Below, in pieces: positions 33,950 to 42,146 of a stretch of 64,000 nt of DNA. Below the pieces are notes generated by a model that saw nothing but the letters and a program-made list of their open reading frames with translations, made no database searches and was not told where the DNA came from. This DNA comes from Bacteroides fragilis NCTC 9343 (GTDB taxonomy: Bacteria > Bacteroidota > Bacteroidia > Bacteroidales > Bacteroidaceae). The translations under genes and the position numbers were made by a program. The stretch lies in contig NC_003228.3 in NCBI RefSeq assembly GCF_000025985.1, positions 3,410,001-3,474,000 on the forward strand, written 5' to 3'. The number at the start of each line of letters is the position of its first letter. Position 1 is the first letter of the stretch.

Positions 33950-36900
33950 TTACTCTTTCTCTTTCACCGGTAATGCCACAATTTCCAGTAGTACACTGAC
34001 AGCCGTTTCCACATTCGGAATATCTTTTACCAACATAGACCGACGTCCGTTCTGCTCTCTCAAATCACATCTTCGGGTATACTTCATCATATAGTCGATC
34101 ATCTTGCCGAAAGCAGCACTCTGATAATACGGGCTTTCTGCATTGTTGACAAAGAACAGTGTCATACGTCCTCCTTTCAAGAACACTTTTTCCACTCCCA
34201 ATCGGGCAGCCAGGCGCCTTAACGGTACTATACGCAACAATTCTTCAGTCTCAGGCGGAATAGGGCCGAAACGGTCTTCCAATCGTGAACGGAAAGCATC
34301 TACATCTCTATCGAGAGTCAGTCCGTCCAGTTCCCGATACAGTAACATACGTTCGCTGCTGCCCGTCACATAATTAGCCGGTAACAGCAATTCCAGATCG
34401 CTTTCCACCTGACATTCTTCAACAAACTCTTCACCACTAATGACACCTTCTCCTTTTAATTCGTCAGCATAAAGTTCGGCAAATTCATCCGTTTTCAGTT
34501 CATGCACAGCTTCCGACAATATCTTCTGATAAGTTTCATAACCCAGATCGGCGATAAATCCACTCTGTTCGGCTCCCAGCATATTACCCGCACCGCGAAT
34601 GTCCAGATCCTGCATGGCAATATGAATACCACTACCCAGATCACTGAAATTCTCGATCGCCTGCAGGCGACGTTTGGCTTCGGGGGTTAACGAAGACAAC
34701 GGAGGAGCCAGCAAGTAACAGAACGCCTTTTTATTGCTACGTCCCACACGTCCGCGCATCTGGTGCAGATCGCTCAATCCGAAGTTTTGTGCCTGGTTGA
34801 TAATAATCGTGTTCGCATTCGGTATATCGATTCCACTCTCGATAATAGTGGTTGCAATCAGTACATCGTAGTCATAATTGACAAAGCCGAAAATGATCTG
34901 TTCCAATTCCGCCGGCTCCATCTGTCCGTGTCCGATGGCTATCCGGCAATCCGGAATGTGACGAAGAATCATTGCTTTCAGTTCCGGAAGATTGGCTATA
35001 CGGTTGTTTACCAGAAAAACCTGCCCATTACGACTCATCTCAAAGTTAATGGCATCAGCTATCACCTCTTCACTGAACGTATGTACCTCCGTCTGTATCG
35101 GATAACGGTTGGGAGGTGGAGTTGAAATCACACTCAAGTCACGCGCTCCCATCAGCGAGAATTGCAAAGTACGCGGAATAGGAGTTGCCGTCATTGTCAA
35201 TGTATCCACATTGACCTTCATCTGCCGCAGCTTCTCCTTGACCGACACACCGAACTTCTGCTCTTCGTCAATAATCAGTAGTCCGAGGTCTTTGAACTTG
35301 ACATCTTTTCCCAAGATACGGTGCGTACCGATCAGAATATTCACGTCTCCAGCTTCCAATCCTTTGATTACCGCCTTTGCCTGTGCCGCCGTACGGGCAC
35401 GGCTGAGATATTCTACCCGGCAGGGAAGTCCTTTCAGGCGATCACGAAAAGTCTGGAAGTGTTGGTATGCCAAAACCGTTGTAGGCACCAGTACGGCTAC
35501 CTGCTTATTGTCTGCTACGGCTTTAAATGCGGCACGGATGGCCACTTCAGTCTTACCGAAGCCAACGTCTCCGCATACCAGGCGATCCATAGGCATATCC
35601 CGTTCCATATCCTGTTTCACATCCGCCGTAGCCTTACTCTGATCGGGGGTATCTTCATAGATGAACGAAGCCTCCAATTCCCGTTGCAAAAAACTATCGG
35701 GACTGTATGCAAACCCTTTCTCTTCACGACGTTGTGAATAAAGTTTTATCAAGTCACGAGCTATATCCTTAATCTTTGTCTTTGTACGCTCCTTCAGTTT
35801 CTCCCAAGCGCCCGTACCCAATTTGTTCAGTCGGGGGGCTTCTCCTTCTTTACCTTTATATTTTGAAACTTTATGCAACGAATGGATAGAAACAAATACC
35901 ACGTCTTCATTCTGATAGACCAGTTTCATGACCTCCTGTGTCGTATCTCCGTTAGGAATACGTACCAGACCGGAAAAACGTCCCACACCATGATCGGTAT
36001 GTACCACATAATCACCGGGGGTGAACTGATTCAACTCTTTCAGCGAAAGGGCGACCTTTCCCGAACGGGCTTTATCACTCTTCAGATTATATTTATGGAA
36101 ACGGTCGAACAACTGGTGATCGGTAAACAAACAAAGTTTCAAGGTATCGTCTGCAAACCCTTCATGCAGAGTCCGCTCCACAGCCGTAAACTGAATCCGG
36201 TCTCCCCGATCCTCAAAAATGGCTTTGATACGATCCGTCTGTTTCGTACTGTCACTACAGATATAAAGTGCATATCCCCGGTTCAGATACTCTTTGAAAG
36301 ACTCCGCCACCAAATCGAAATTCTTATGAAAAATAGGTTGTGCCGTAGTATGAAATGTCAAGGTAGCATCCGGTGTGCCGGTCGGCTTGTTACCAAACTC
36401 CATCCGCCGGAAATCGAGCGCACGAACAGTGAACTCACTCCCATCGATCAATTTTCCTTCCAAAGTAATGCCTCCATTCTCTTCGGCCTCCTGAGAAGCA
36501 AGAGCCTGCGGTGTGAGCGATTCATCGTGAACAACCTGAATACGCTCCCGCAACCAAAGGAAATCACGCATCGCCAAAGTGGTATCTTTCGGGATAAAAT
36601 CAAGAAAAGAAGTTGTAACCTTTCCGGTTACGGCAAGATCGGGCACAATCACAATACTCTCTTTCTTCTCTTTCGACAACTGTGAATCGACCTCAAATGT
36701 ACGGATACTCTCCACGTCATTACCGAAAAAGTCAATACGATAGGGATACTCGGACGAAAATGAAAACACGTCGATAATACTTCCACGAACGGCATACTGC
36801 CCCGGTTCGTATACATAATCCACGTATTCAAACCCGTAACTATGCAATACATCCGTAATGAAACCCGTATCCACCCGCTCACCCACGTGCAGTTTCAGGG

Positions 36901-37327
36901 TATTCTCGCTCAACTCCTGCCGTGATACGACCTTTTCGGCTAATGCATCGGGATAAGTGACGATACACAATCCCTCCTCACCCTTCTGCAAGCGACTGAG
37001 CACTTCGGTACGCAAAATCTCGTTAGCAGCATCTTTCTGTCCGTACTTCACCGAACGACGAAACGAAGAAGGGAAAAACAAAATGCGCTCTGTACCCAAC
37101 ACTTGGGTAAGATCATGATAAAAATAACCGGCTTCTTCCAGGTCACCTAATATAAAAACAAACGGGCAAGGACTCTTTTCAACCAACGCCGAAGCGAACA
37201 AGGAAGCAGCGGAAGCATATAAGCCGCCGCAATAGATATGTCTGACTGCGGGCTCCCCCAACAGTTTATTCAGGGCCTCTACATTCGGATGCCCCGCATA
37301 TTGATGTTGCAGTTCAGTAATTGTCAT
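33950..37327 (-). CDS. mfd: transcription-repair coupling factor
   Basis: 1125 residues, normal for Mfd. UvrB-homology domains fill the first ~340 residues, the RNAP-interaction (CarD-like) domain is at about 435-500 (FTPGDYVVHTDHGVGRFSG), the SF2 translocase has Walker A GDVGFGKTE with K592 and the DEEQ box in LLIIDEEQKFGV, then TRG motif region and the C-terminal TRCF domain near 960-1060. It pushes stalled RNA polymerase off damaged DNA and recruits UvrA for repair. Cytosolic/nucleoid. It is monocistronic and divergent from the mannosyltransferase gene. Confidence 0.97.
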   Translation of the reverse strand: MTITELQHQYAGHPNVEALNKLLGEPAVRHIYCGGLYASAASLFASALVEKSPCPFVFILGDLEEAGYFYHDLTQVLGTERILFFPSSFRRSVKYGQKDAANEILRTEVLSRLQKGEEGLCIVTYPDALAEKVVSRQELSENTLKLHVGERVDTGFITDVLHSYGFEYVDYVYEPGQYAVRGSIIDVFSFSSEYPYRIDFFGNDVESIRTFEVDSQLSKEKKESIVIVPDLAVTGKVTTSFLDFIPKDTTLAMRDFLWLRERIQVVHDESLTPQALASQEAEENGGITLEGKLIDGSEFTVRALDFRRMEFGNKPTGTPDATLTFHTTAQPIFHKNFDLVAESFKEYLNRGYALYICSDSTKQTDRIKAIFEDRGDRIQFTAVERTLHEGFADDTLKLCLFTDHQLFDRFHKYNLKSDKARSGKVALSLKELNQFTPGDYVVHTDHGVGRFSGLVRIPNGDTTQEVMKLVYQNEDVVFVSIHSLHKVSKYKGKEGEAPRLNKLGTGAWEKLKERTKTKIKDIARDLIKLYSQRREEKGFAYSPDSFLQRELEASFIYEDTPDQSKATADVKQDMERDMPMDRLVCGDVGFGKTEVAIRAAFKAVADNKQVAVLVPTTVLAYQHFQTFRDRLKGLPCRVEYLSRARTAAQAKAVIKGLEAGDVNILIGTHRILGKDVKFKDLGLLIIDEEQKFGVSVKEKLRQMKVNVDTLTMTATPIPRTLQFSLMGARDLSVISTPPPNRYPIQTEVHTFSEEVIADAINFEMSRNGQVFLVNNRIANLPELKAMILRHIPDCRIAIGHGQMEPAELEQIIFGFVNYDYDVLIATTIIESGIDIPNANTIIINQAQNFGLSDLHQMRGRVGRSNKKAFCYLLAPPLSSLTPEAKRRLQAIENFSDLGSGIHIAMQDLDIRGAGNMLGAEQSGFIADLGYETYQKILSEAVHELKTDEFAELYADELKGEGVISGEEFVEECQVESDLELLLPANYVTGSSERMLLYRELDGLTLDRDVDAFRSRLEDRFGPIPPETEELLRIVPLRRLAARLGVEKVFLKGGRMTLFFVNNAESPYYQSAAFGKMIDYMMKYTRRCDLREQNGRRSMLVKDIPNVETAVSVLLEIVALPVKEKE

Positions 37328-37344
37328 AAATGCAATTTTAGCCC

Positions 37345-37431
37345 ATCACCGATCCTATGGATTTACACGGATGAAACATGTTTCCGAACCATCTATGCAA
37401 ATCCCTGTAACCTGTGATGCAAATTCACCGC
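37345..37431. repeat. degenerate copy of the CACCACAGATTACA-type inverted repeat
   Basis: Left half ATCACC...GGATTTACACGGAT and right half TCCCTGTAACCTGTGATGCAAATTCACC resemble, with many changes, the well-kept elements at 41992-42133 and 56134-56279. It lies upstream of mfd. Divergence is high, so confidence is modest. Confidence 0.4.
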
Positions 37432-37438
37432 AAAAGTA
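37431..37438 (-). promoter_or_regulatory. mfd promoter, -7 element
   Basis: Minus-strand TACTTTTG matches TAnnTTTG, about 105 bases before the mfd ATG, so the leader would contain the degenerate repeat. No -33 match at the right distance. Confidence 0.4.
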
Positions 37439-37468
37439 CTAAATTATCCTTAGTTTTAATGCGCTATC

Positions 37469-37499
37469 TTTGGTTAGTAGCGGAAAAGCATTACATTTG
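37469..37499 (+). promoter_or_regulatory. consensus Bacteroides promoter for the mannosyltransferase-like gene
   Basis: TTTG at 37469-37472, 19 bases, then TACATTTG at 37492-37499: an exact match to the housekeeping consensus TTTG-N19-TAnnTTTG. Leader about 15 bases. This is the best promoter in the window. Confidence 0.8.
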
Positions 37500-37519
37500 T
37501 CTTCAAATTTAGACACAAT

Positions 37520-38272
37520 ATGCAGACATCGGACAGCATCGTAATCATCCCTACCTACAACGAACGGGAAAACATAGAGAACATCATCCGCGCCGTTTTC
37601 GGACTGGAAAAGACCTTTCATATTCTGATCATCGAGGACGGTTCTCCTGACGGGACCGCCGCCATTGTAAAGACCTTGCAGCAGGAGTTTCCCGACCGCC
37701 TTTTCATGATAGAACGTAAAGGTAAACTGGGATTGGGAACAGCCTACATCACCGGATTCAAGTGGGCACTGGAACATTCATACGAATACATCTTTGAGAT
37801 GGATGCCGATTTCAGTCATAATCCCAACGATCTGCCACGGCTCTATGAGGCTTGTGCCGTTCAGGGAGGCGATGTAGCTATCGGCTCTCGATACGTAAGC
37901 GGAGTGAATGTAGTAAATTGGCCGATGGGACGTGTGCTGATGTCTTATTTTGCATCTAAATATGTACGAATCGTTACCGGACTGCCGATACACGATACGA
38001 CTGCCGGATTTAAATGTTACCGTCGCCAGGTACTCGAAACCATCGATCTCGACCACATACGTTTTAAGGGGTATGCTTTTCAGATAGAAATGAAATTTAC
38101 GGCCTACAAATGCGGATTCAAGATTATCGAGGTACCGGTTATCTTTATCAACCGCGAACTGGGTACTTCAAAAATGAACAGCAGTATCTTTGGTGAAGCG
38201 GTATTCGGTGTCATCAAACTGAAAGTGAACAGCTGGTTTCACACATTCCCCCAGAAAACAAAAATGAATTAA
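37520..38272 (+). CDS. polyprenol-monophosphate mannosyltransferase-like GT2 glycosyltransferase
   Basis: 250 residues, GT-A fold of family GT2. The start IVIIPTYNERENIENII, IIEDGSPDGTA and the metal-binding DAD in FEMDADFSHNP (D95, D97), then RVLMSY and KGYAFQIEMKF, are the landmarks of DPM1-type enzymes that load mannose (or a similar sugar) from GDP-mannose on to a lipid carrier. There are no C-terminal membrane helices, as in the soluble DPM1 type. Bacteroides uses mannose in general O-glycosylation, for which such a donor would serve; this link is inference. It is followed after 3 bases by dihydroorotase. Confidence 0.9.
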   Translation: MQTSDSIVIIPTYNERENIENIIRAVFGLEKTFHILIIEDGSPDGTAAIVKTLQQEFPDRLFMIERKGKLGLGTAYITGFKWALEHSYEYIFEMDADFSHNPNDLPRLYEACAVQGGDVAIGSRYVSGVNVVNWPMGRVLMSYFASKYVRIVTGLPIHDTTAGFKCYRRQVLETIDLDHIRFKGYAFQIEMKFTAYKCGFKIIEVPVIFINRELGTSKMNSSIFGEAVFGVIKLKVNSWFHTFPQKTKMN

Positions 38273-38275
38273 GAT

Positions 38276-39655
38276 ATGAAAAGAACATTAATACAAAACG
38301 CTACCATAGTAAACGAAGGACGTTCTGTGCGCGGTTCGGTAGTTATCGAAGGGGAAAAAATAGCCGAAGTACTTGAAAAAGGACAGAAACCTGCTATCCC
38401 CTGCGAAGAAACAATCAATGCCAACGGATGCTATCTGATTCCGGGTGTGATCGACGATCATGTACATTTCCGTGATCCGGGACTAACCCACAAAGCCGAC
38501 ATCTCTACCGAAAGCCGGGCTGCCGCAGCTGGAGGTGTAACCTCTATCATGGACATGCCCAATACAAATCCGCAAACGACCACACTGGATGCGCTCAATG
38601 CCAAGTTCGATCTGCTTGCCGAAAAGTGTAGCGTTAACTATTCGTGCTATTTCGGGGCAACCAATAATAACTATACCGAGTTCGACAAACTGGACAAGAA
38701 CCGTGTATGCGGAATTAAGCTTTTCATGGGATCGAGTACCGGAAATATGCTGGTAGACAAAATGAACAGTCTACTGAATATTTTCAATGGAACCGATCTG
38801 CTGATTGCCGCTCACTGCGAGAATCACGAAACGATTAAAAAGAATACGGAGAAGTATGTAAAAGAGTATATTGAAAAATATCCTCATCAATATTACCATG
38901 TTCATCATGAGACCCTTCCGATGGGTTATCATGCTAAAATACGTTCGATTGCGGCTTGTTACGAATCGTCCGAACTGGCTGTACGCCTGGCACGCATTGC
39001 AGATGCACGCCTGCATATCCTGCATATCTCTACAGCCAGAGAACTTTCACTGTTTGACAATGATATCCCGTTAGAGGAAAAGAGAATCACAGCAGAAGCT
39101 TGCGTTTCACATCTGTTATTCGACTCTTCCGATTATCCGGAACTCGGTGCACGCATCAAGTGTAATCCTTCTATCAAAACAAAAACCAACCGGGATGCGC
39201 TCCGTCAGGCAGTCAACTCCAACCTGATCGATGTAATCGCGACAGACCATGCCCCACACCTTCTCAAAGAAAAAGAAGGAGGGCCGTTGAAAGCAATGTC
39301 CGGTATGCCTATGATCCAGTTCTCTCTGGTCAGCATGCTCGAACTGGTGAACGAAGGTATCTTTACGATAGAAAAGGTTGTCGAAAAGATGTGTCACGCC
39401 CCTGCACAAATATACAATATTCACAACCGCGGCTTTATCCGCCCCGGTTATCAGGCCGATCTCGTATTGGTTCGTCCGGATGCATTATGGACGGTAAGCG
39501 CGGATCAGATTTTAAGCAAATGCGGATGGAGCCCGCTTGAAGGACGTACGTTCGAGTGGAAAGTAGAAAAGACATTTGCCAACGGACATCTATTGTATAC
39601 TGACGGACAGGTAGACGAAACCTATCGCGGACAAGAGATCTATTTTGAACGATGA
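38276..39655 (+). CDS. pyrC: dihydroorotase
   Basis: 459 residues, of the larger class-I type. Metal ligands H62 and H64 are in DHVHFRDPG, and NTNPQT, the carboxylated-lysine region and IATDHAPH (catalytic Asp) are present. It closes N-carbamoyl-aspartate to dihydroorotate in pyrimidine synthesis. It lies 3 bases after the GT2 gene, so the two are co-transcribed from the 37469 promoter although they belong to different pathways. All catalytic residues seem present, so it is active dihydroorotase and not the inactive PyrC' form. Confidence 0.94.
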   Translation: MKRTLIQNATIVNEGRSVRGSVVIEGEKIAEVLEKGQKPAIPCEETINANGCYLIPGVIDDHVHFRDPGLTHKADISTESRAAAAGGVTSIMDMPNTNPQTTTLDALNAKFDLLAEKCSVNYSCYFGATNNNYTEFDKLDKNRVCGIKLFMGSSTGNMLVDKMNSLLNIFNGTDLLIAAHCENHETIKKNTEKYVKEYIEKYPHQYYHVHHETLPMGYHAKIRSIAACYESSELAVRLARIADARLHILHISTARELSLFDNDIPLEEKRITAEACVSHLLFDSSDYPELGARIKCNPSIKTKTNRDALRQAVNSNLIDVIATDHAPHLLKEKEGGPLKAMSGMPMIQFSLVSMLELVNEGIFTIEKVVEKMCHAPAQIYNIHNRGFIRPGYQADLVLVRPDALWTVSADQILSKCGWSPLEGRTFEWKVEKTFANGHLLYTDGQVDETYRGQEIYFER

Positions 39656-40112
39656 ACAATAAACGAGGAACGGGGAACAATAAATGCGAGGAGAATGGGA
39701 AATATATTGAAAGATAAAAGTATGGCTTTCGCGATACAAATCGTAAACCTGCATAAATATCCGAACAAAAGAAAAGCTTACTCTCTATCCGACCAGATTC
39801 TAATATCCGGTACAGCCATCGGAGTTCTGCAAAAAGAAACGGAATGCGCCGAAAGCAACGCCGACTTTATTCATAATATAGCATCGCCCCAAAAGAACGT
39901 AACGAAACCCTTTTCCGGCTTGAATTGTTATTTAAAACAGAATATTTATCCGAAACAGAATATTCAAGCATGTTTGCAGACGCAAATGAATTAATGAAAC
40001 TTATGATTACCAGTATTAAAACAGTCAAATATGGAAAAGCATAACCCGTCATCATTCACCGTTGATAGCTCCTCCCCCGCTCATCGTTCATCATTCGCCA
40101 TTCATGATTTAA
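39650..40112. repeat. imperfect inverted repeats flanking the four-helix-bundle pseudogene
   Basis: Left arm from about 39650 (GAACGATGAACAATAAACG, then AGGAACGGGGAACAATAAATG). Right arm about 40065-40112, whose reverse complement reads GAATGGCGAATGATGAACG then ATGAGCGGGGGAGGAGC. Over 32 aligned bases about 22 agree. The pseudogene lies exactly between the arms. The arms belong to the AACGAT-type word family also seen at 23484-23630 and 58398-58449. Confidence 0.55.
39695..40044 (+). pseudogene. frameshifted four-helix-bundle (23S rRNA IVS-like) protein
   Basis: The first part reads MGNILKDKSMAFAIQIVNLHKY...LSDQILISGTAIGV...SNADFIH, which follows the Bacteroides four-helix-bundle consensus (FA.. 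VNLYKYL, LS.QLLRSGTSIGAN, ADFIHK). After 'NIAS' the frame goes wrong and stops at 39994. In the next frame the expected end continues at once: KERNETLFRLELLFKTEYL, then ...ELMKLMITSIKT..., ending TAA at 40042-40044. A single indel in CCCCAAAA near 39888-39895 explains this. The intact protein would be about 116 residues, the usual length. Such small bundle proteins are known from IVS insertions in 23S rRNA genes and as accessory proteins of diversity-generating retroelements; the free-standing copies have no known role. Confidence 0.8.
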
Positions 40113-40969
40113 CCCCTTATATCAACTGGATTTACTTCTTCCACGCCTGGGGATTCCAACCGCGTTATGCTGCCATTGCCAATATTCACGGATGTGACTC
40201 TTGCCGTGCTATCTGGCTGACCACTTTCCCGGAAGAAGAACGGAGCAAGGCTTCAGAAGCGATGCAACTTTATAAAGAAGCTAACCGGATGTTGAACGAA
40301 CTGGACAGAGATTTTGAGGTAAAAACTATTTTTAAGCTCTGTCCTGCCAATGCGGATGGAGATAATCTGATTATAGACGGTATCACCTTCCCATTGCTCC
40401 GGCAGCAAGTCAAGAAGAAAGAAAACGAACCGTTCTTATGCCTCAGTGACTTCGTACGCCCGCTATCTTCAGGCATCACCGATGTGGTAGGAGCTTTTGC
40501 CTCATCCATCGATGCGGACATGGAAGGACTTTATGAGAAAGACCCCTATAAGCATCTTTTGGTACAAACGCTATCCGACCGCCTGGCCGAGGCCGCTACC
40601 GAAAAGATGCACGAGTACGTCCGCAAAGAAGCCTGGGGATATGCCAAGGATGAAAATCTTTCCATACCCGATCTTCTTGTCGAAAAGTATCAAGGCATCC
40701 GTCCTGCTGTGGGATACCCTTCTCTGCCCGACCAATCCGTGAACTTCATCCTGGACGAGATTCTCGATATGAAACAAATAGGTATCCACCTGACCGAGAA
40801 TGGTGCCATGTATCCTCATGCTTCCGTATGCGGATTAATGTTTGCCCATCCCGCATCCCAATATTTCTCCGTGGGGAAGATCGGTGAAGATCAACTGGCA
40901 GACTATGCCGGCCGAAGGGGAAAAACCGTAGAAGAGATGCGTAAATTTCTGGCAGCAAACTTGCAATAA
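40031..40969 (+). CDS. stand-alone MetH activation-domain protein (cobalamin methionine synthase reactivation)
   Basis: 312 residues. From about 28 on it follows the AdoMet-binding activation domain of MetH (PF02965): DLTPYINWIYFFHAWGF at the start, RPAVGYPSLPDQ and LTENGAMYPHASVCGLMFAHP with YFSVGKIGEDQLADYA near the end. In MetH this domain binds SAM and the reductase to restore oxidised cob(II)alamin. Here it is a separate protein, which implies a MetH without this domain elsewhere. The first ~25 residues (SSFTVDSSSPAHRSSF) are read out of the right arm of the intergenic repeat, so the present N-terminus may be an extension added by that repeat; no better start is visible. It overlaps the pseudogene by 14 bases. 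Confidence 0.85.
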   Translation: MEKHNPSSFTVDSSSPAHRSSFAIHDLTPYINWIYFFHAWGFQPRYAAIANIHGCDSCRAIWLTTFPEEERSKASEAMQLYKEANRMLNELDRDFEVKTIFKLCPANADGDNLIIDGITFPLLRQQVKKKENEPFLCLSDFVRPLSSGITDVVGAFASSIDADMEGLYEKDPYKHLLVQTLSDRLAEAATEKMHEYVRKEAWGYAKDENLSIPDLLVEKYQGIRPAVGYPSLPDQSVNFILDEILDMKQIGIHLTENGAMYPHASVCGLMFAHPASQYFSVGKIGEDQLADYAGRRGKTVEEMRKFLAANLQ

Positions 40970-40991
40970 AAGTTTTCTTTCGATATATTTG
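40961..40991 (+). promoter_or_regulatory. promoter of the outer-membrane barrel gene at 41026
   Basis: TTG at 40961-40963, 20 bases, then TATATTTG (40984-40991), close to TTTG-N19-TAnnTTTG. The -33 element lies in the last codons of the MetH-activation gene. Leader of about 35 bases. Confidence 0.6.
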
Positions 40992-41025
40992 TAACTGATC
41001 CTATTCTTTATAAATAGAAGAAGTT

Positions 41026-41946
41026 ATGAAAAAGGTTCTTATTCTGTTATTATGGTTACTGCCCTCATGCAGTGTAGTGATCTTTGCACAGACTCAGCGC
41101 ATAGCGGGTACTGTCGTAGTTGGTGACGGCCAGCCTGCCGTCGGTGCCGCCATCGTTGTCAAAGGAACCAATATCGGTGCCGTGACGAATGTAGACGGCA
41201 AGTTCGTAATAGCAGAAGCACCCGCTTCGGCACAACGGCTCGTAGTGTACCATGTAGGTATGGAACGCAAAGAGGTAGATGTTGCTCCCAACGTATACAT
41301 TCAGCTTCAACCCGTAGAACAAGGCTTTTCGTGGAATGTGAAAGCCGGTGTCAGCCTGTTCAGTTATCGCCGCCCGGATGGACTGGACGAACGGACCGGA
41401 TTCAGTGTCGGTGCCGGTGTGGAATATAATTTCAGCAGACACTGGGCCATACAGTCGGGATTGATGATCACCAGCAAAGGAGCAACTGCCGAATACGAAG
41501 GCTACTCTCCACTATCTTCGTCTACCGATCCCATCTCCTACAAAGCCAAGATATCTCCGATCTACCTGGATATCCCCATCCTGGCAGCTTTTAAAATAGA
41601 TATATCGAACCATGTTAAGTTCGCGATCAATATCGGTCCCTATTTATCCGTAGGTATGGGTGGAAAATACGAACTGACCAATACAGGCGGACATAAAAAC
41701 GAATCACACAATCCTTTTAAATCCTACTCCTCCACAGCCGAAATGAAAGATAAGGACGCCTTGTTGAAACGCTTCGACATTGGAGTGCAGGGAGGCATCG
41801 GATTTGAAATATGGAAGCATTATCTGATCAATGCCTCTTTCCAGCACGGATTCATGGACCCGATCAAAGGAGGAACATTGTATGCCGGTGATACCGAAAA
41901 GCACTACCCGATCGGTGGAATCCTGACAGTGGGCTACAGATTCTAA
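41026..41946 (+). CDS. outer-membrane beta-barrel protein with carboxypeptidase-D regulatory-like domain (paralog A)
   Basis: 306 residues. Signal peptide cleaved near FAQTQ. A CarboxypepD_reg-like beta module at about 25-105 (IAGTVVVGDGQPAVGAAIV, VTNVDGKFVIAEAP) precedes a small porin-type barrel (KAGVSLFSY, RHWAIQSGLMITSKG, YLDIPILAAFKI, NIGPYLSVG, ending LTVGYRF with C-terminal Phe). It is clearly related to the two genes at 42147 and 43083. Barrels of this size (8-10 strands) in Bacteroides are mostly uncharacterised; the regulatory-like module also precedes SusC plugs. Function unknown, location outer membrane. Confidence 0.85.
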   Translation: MKKVLILLLWLLPSCSVVIFAQTQRIAGTVVVGDGQPAVGAAIVVKGTNIGAVTNVDGKFVIAEAPASAQRLVVYHVGMERKEVDVAPNVYIQLQPVEQGFSWNVKAGVSLFSYRRPDGLDERTGFSVGAGVEYNFSRHWAIQSGLMITSKGATAEYEGYSPLSSSTDPISYKAKISPIYLDIPILAAFKIDISNHVKFAINIGPYLSVGMGGKYELTNTGGHKNESHNPFKSYSSTAEMKDKDALLKRFDIGVQGGIGFEIWKHYLINASFQHGFMDPIKGGTLYAGDTEKHYPIGGILTVGYRF

Positions 41947-41991
41947 ATGAATACTTTATTTAAGCATTGAAAACACACAAAAGAGTGAAGA

Positions 41992-42133
41992 GAAAAGGGG
42001 TGTGCCAAAACTCGTATTCACCACAGATTACATGGAATTTACACAGATAAATATTATGGGTTATCAGTAGATTAAAAATCATTCTGTGTAAATTCTGTGT
42101 AATCTGTGGTGAGTTATGAAACACCCCCTTTTC
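41992..42133. terminator. large inverted-repeat element between convergent barrel genes, probable bidirectional terminator
   Basis: Outer arms GAAAAGGGGTGT (41992-42003) and ACACCCCCTTTTC (42121-42133); inner arms CACCACAGATTACA (42019-42032) with TGTAATCTGTGGTG (42098-42111), and GAATTTACACAGA (42035-42047) with TCTGTGTAAATTC (42083-42095). The inner word is shared with 56134-56279, so this is a dispersed repeat family. It sits precisely between the stops of two convergent genes. Confidence 0.8.
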
Positions 42134-42146
42134 ATGGTCTATTATC

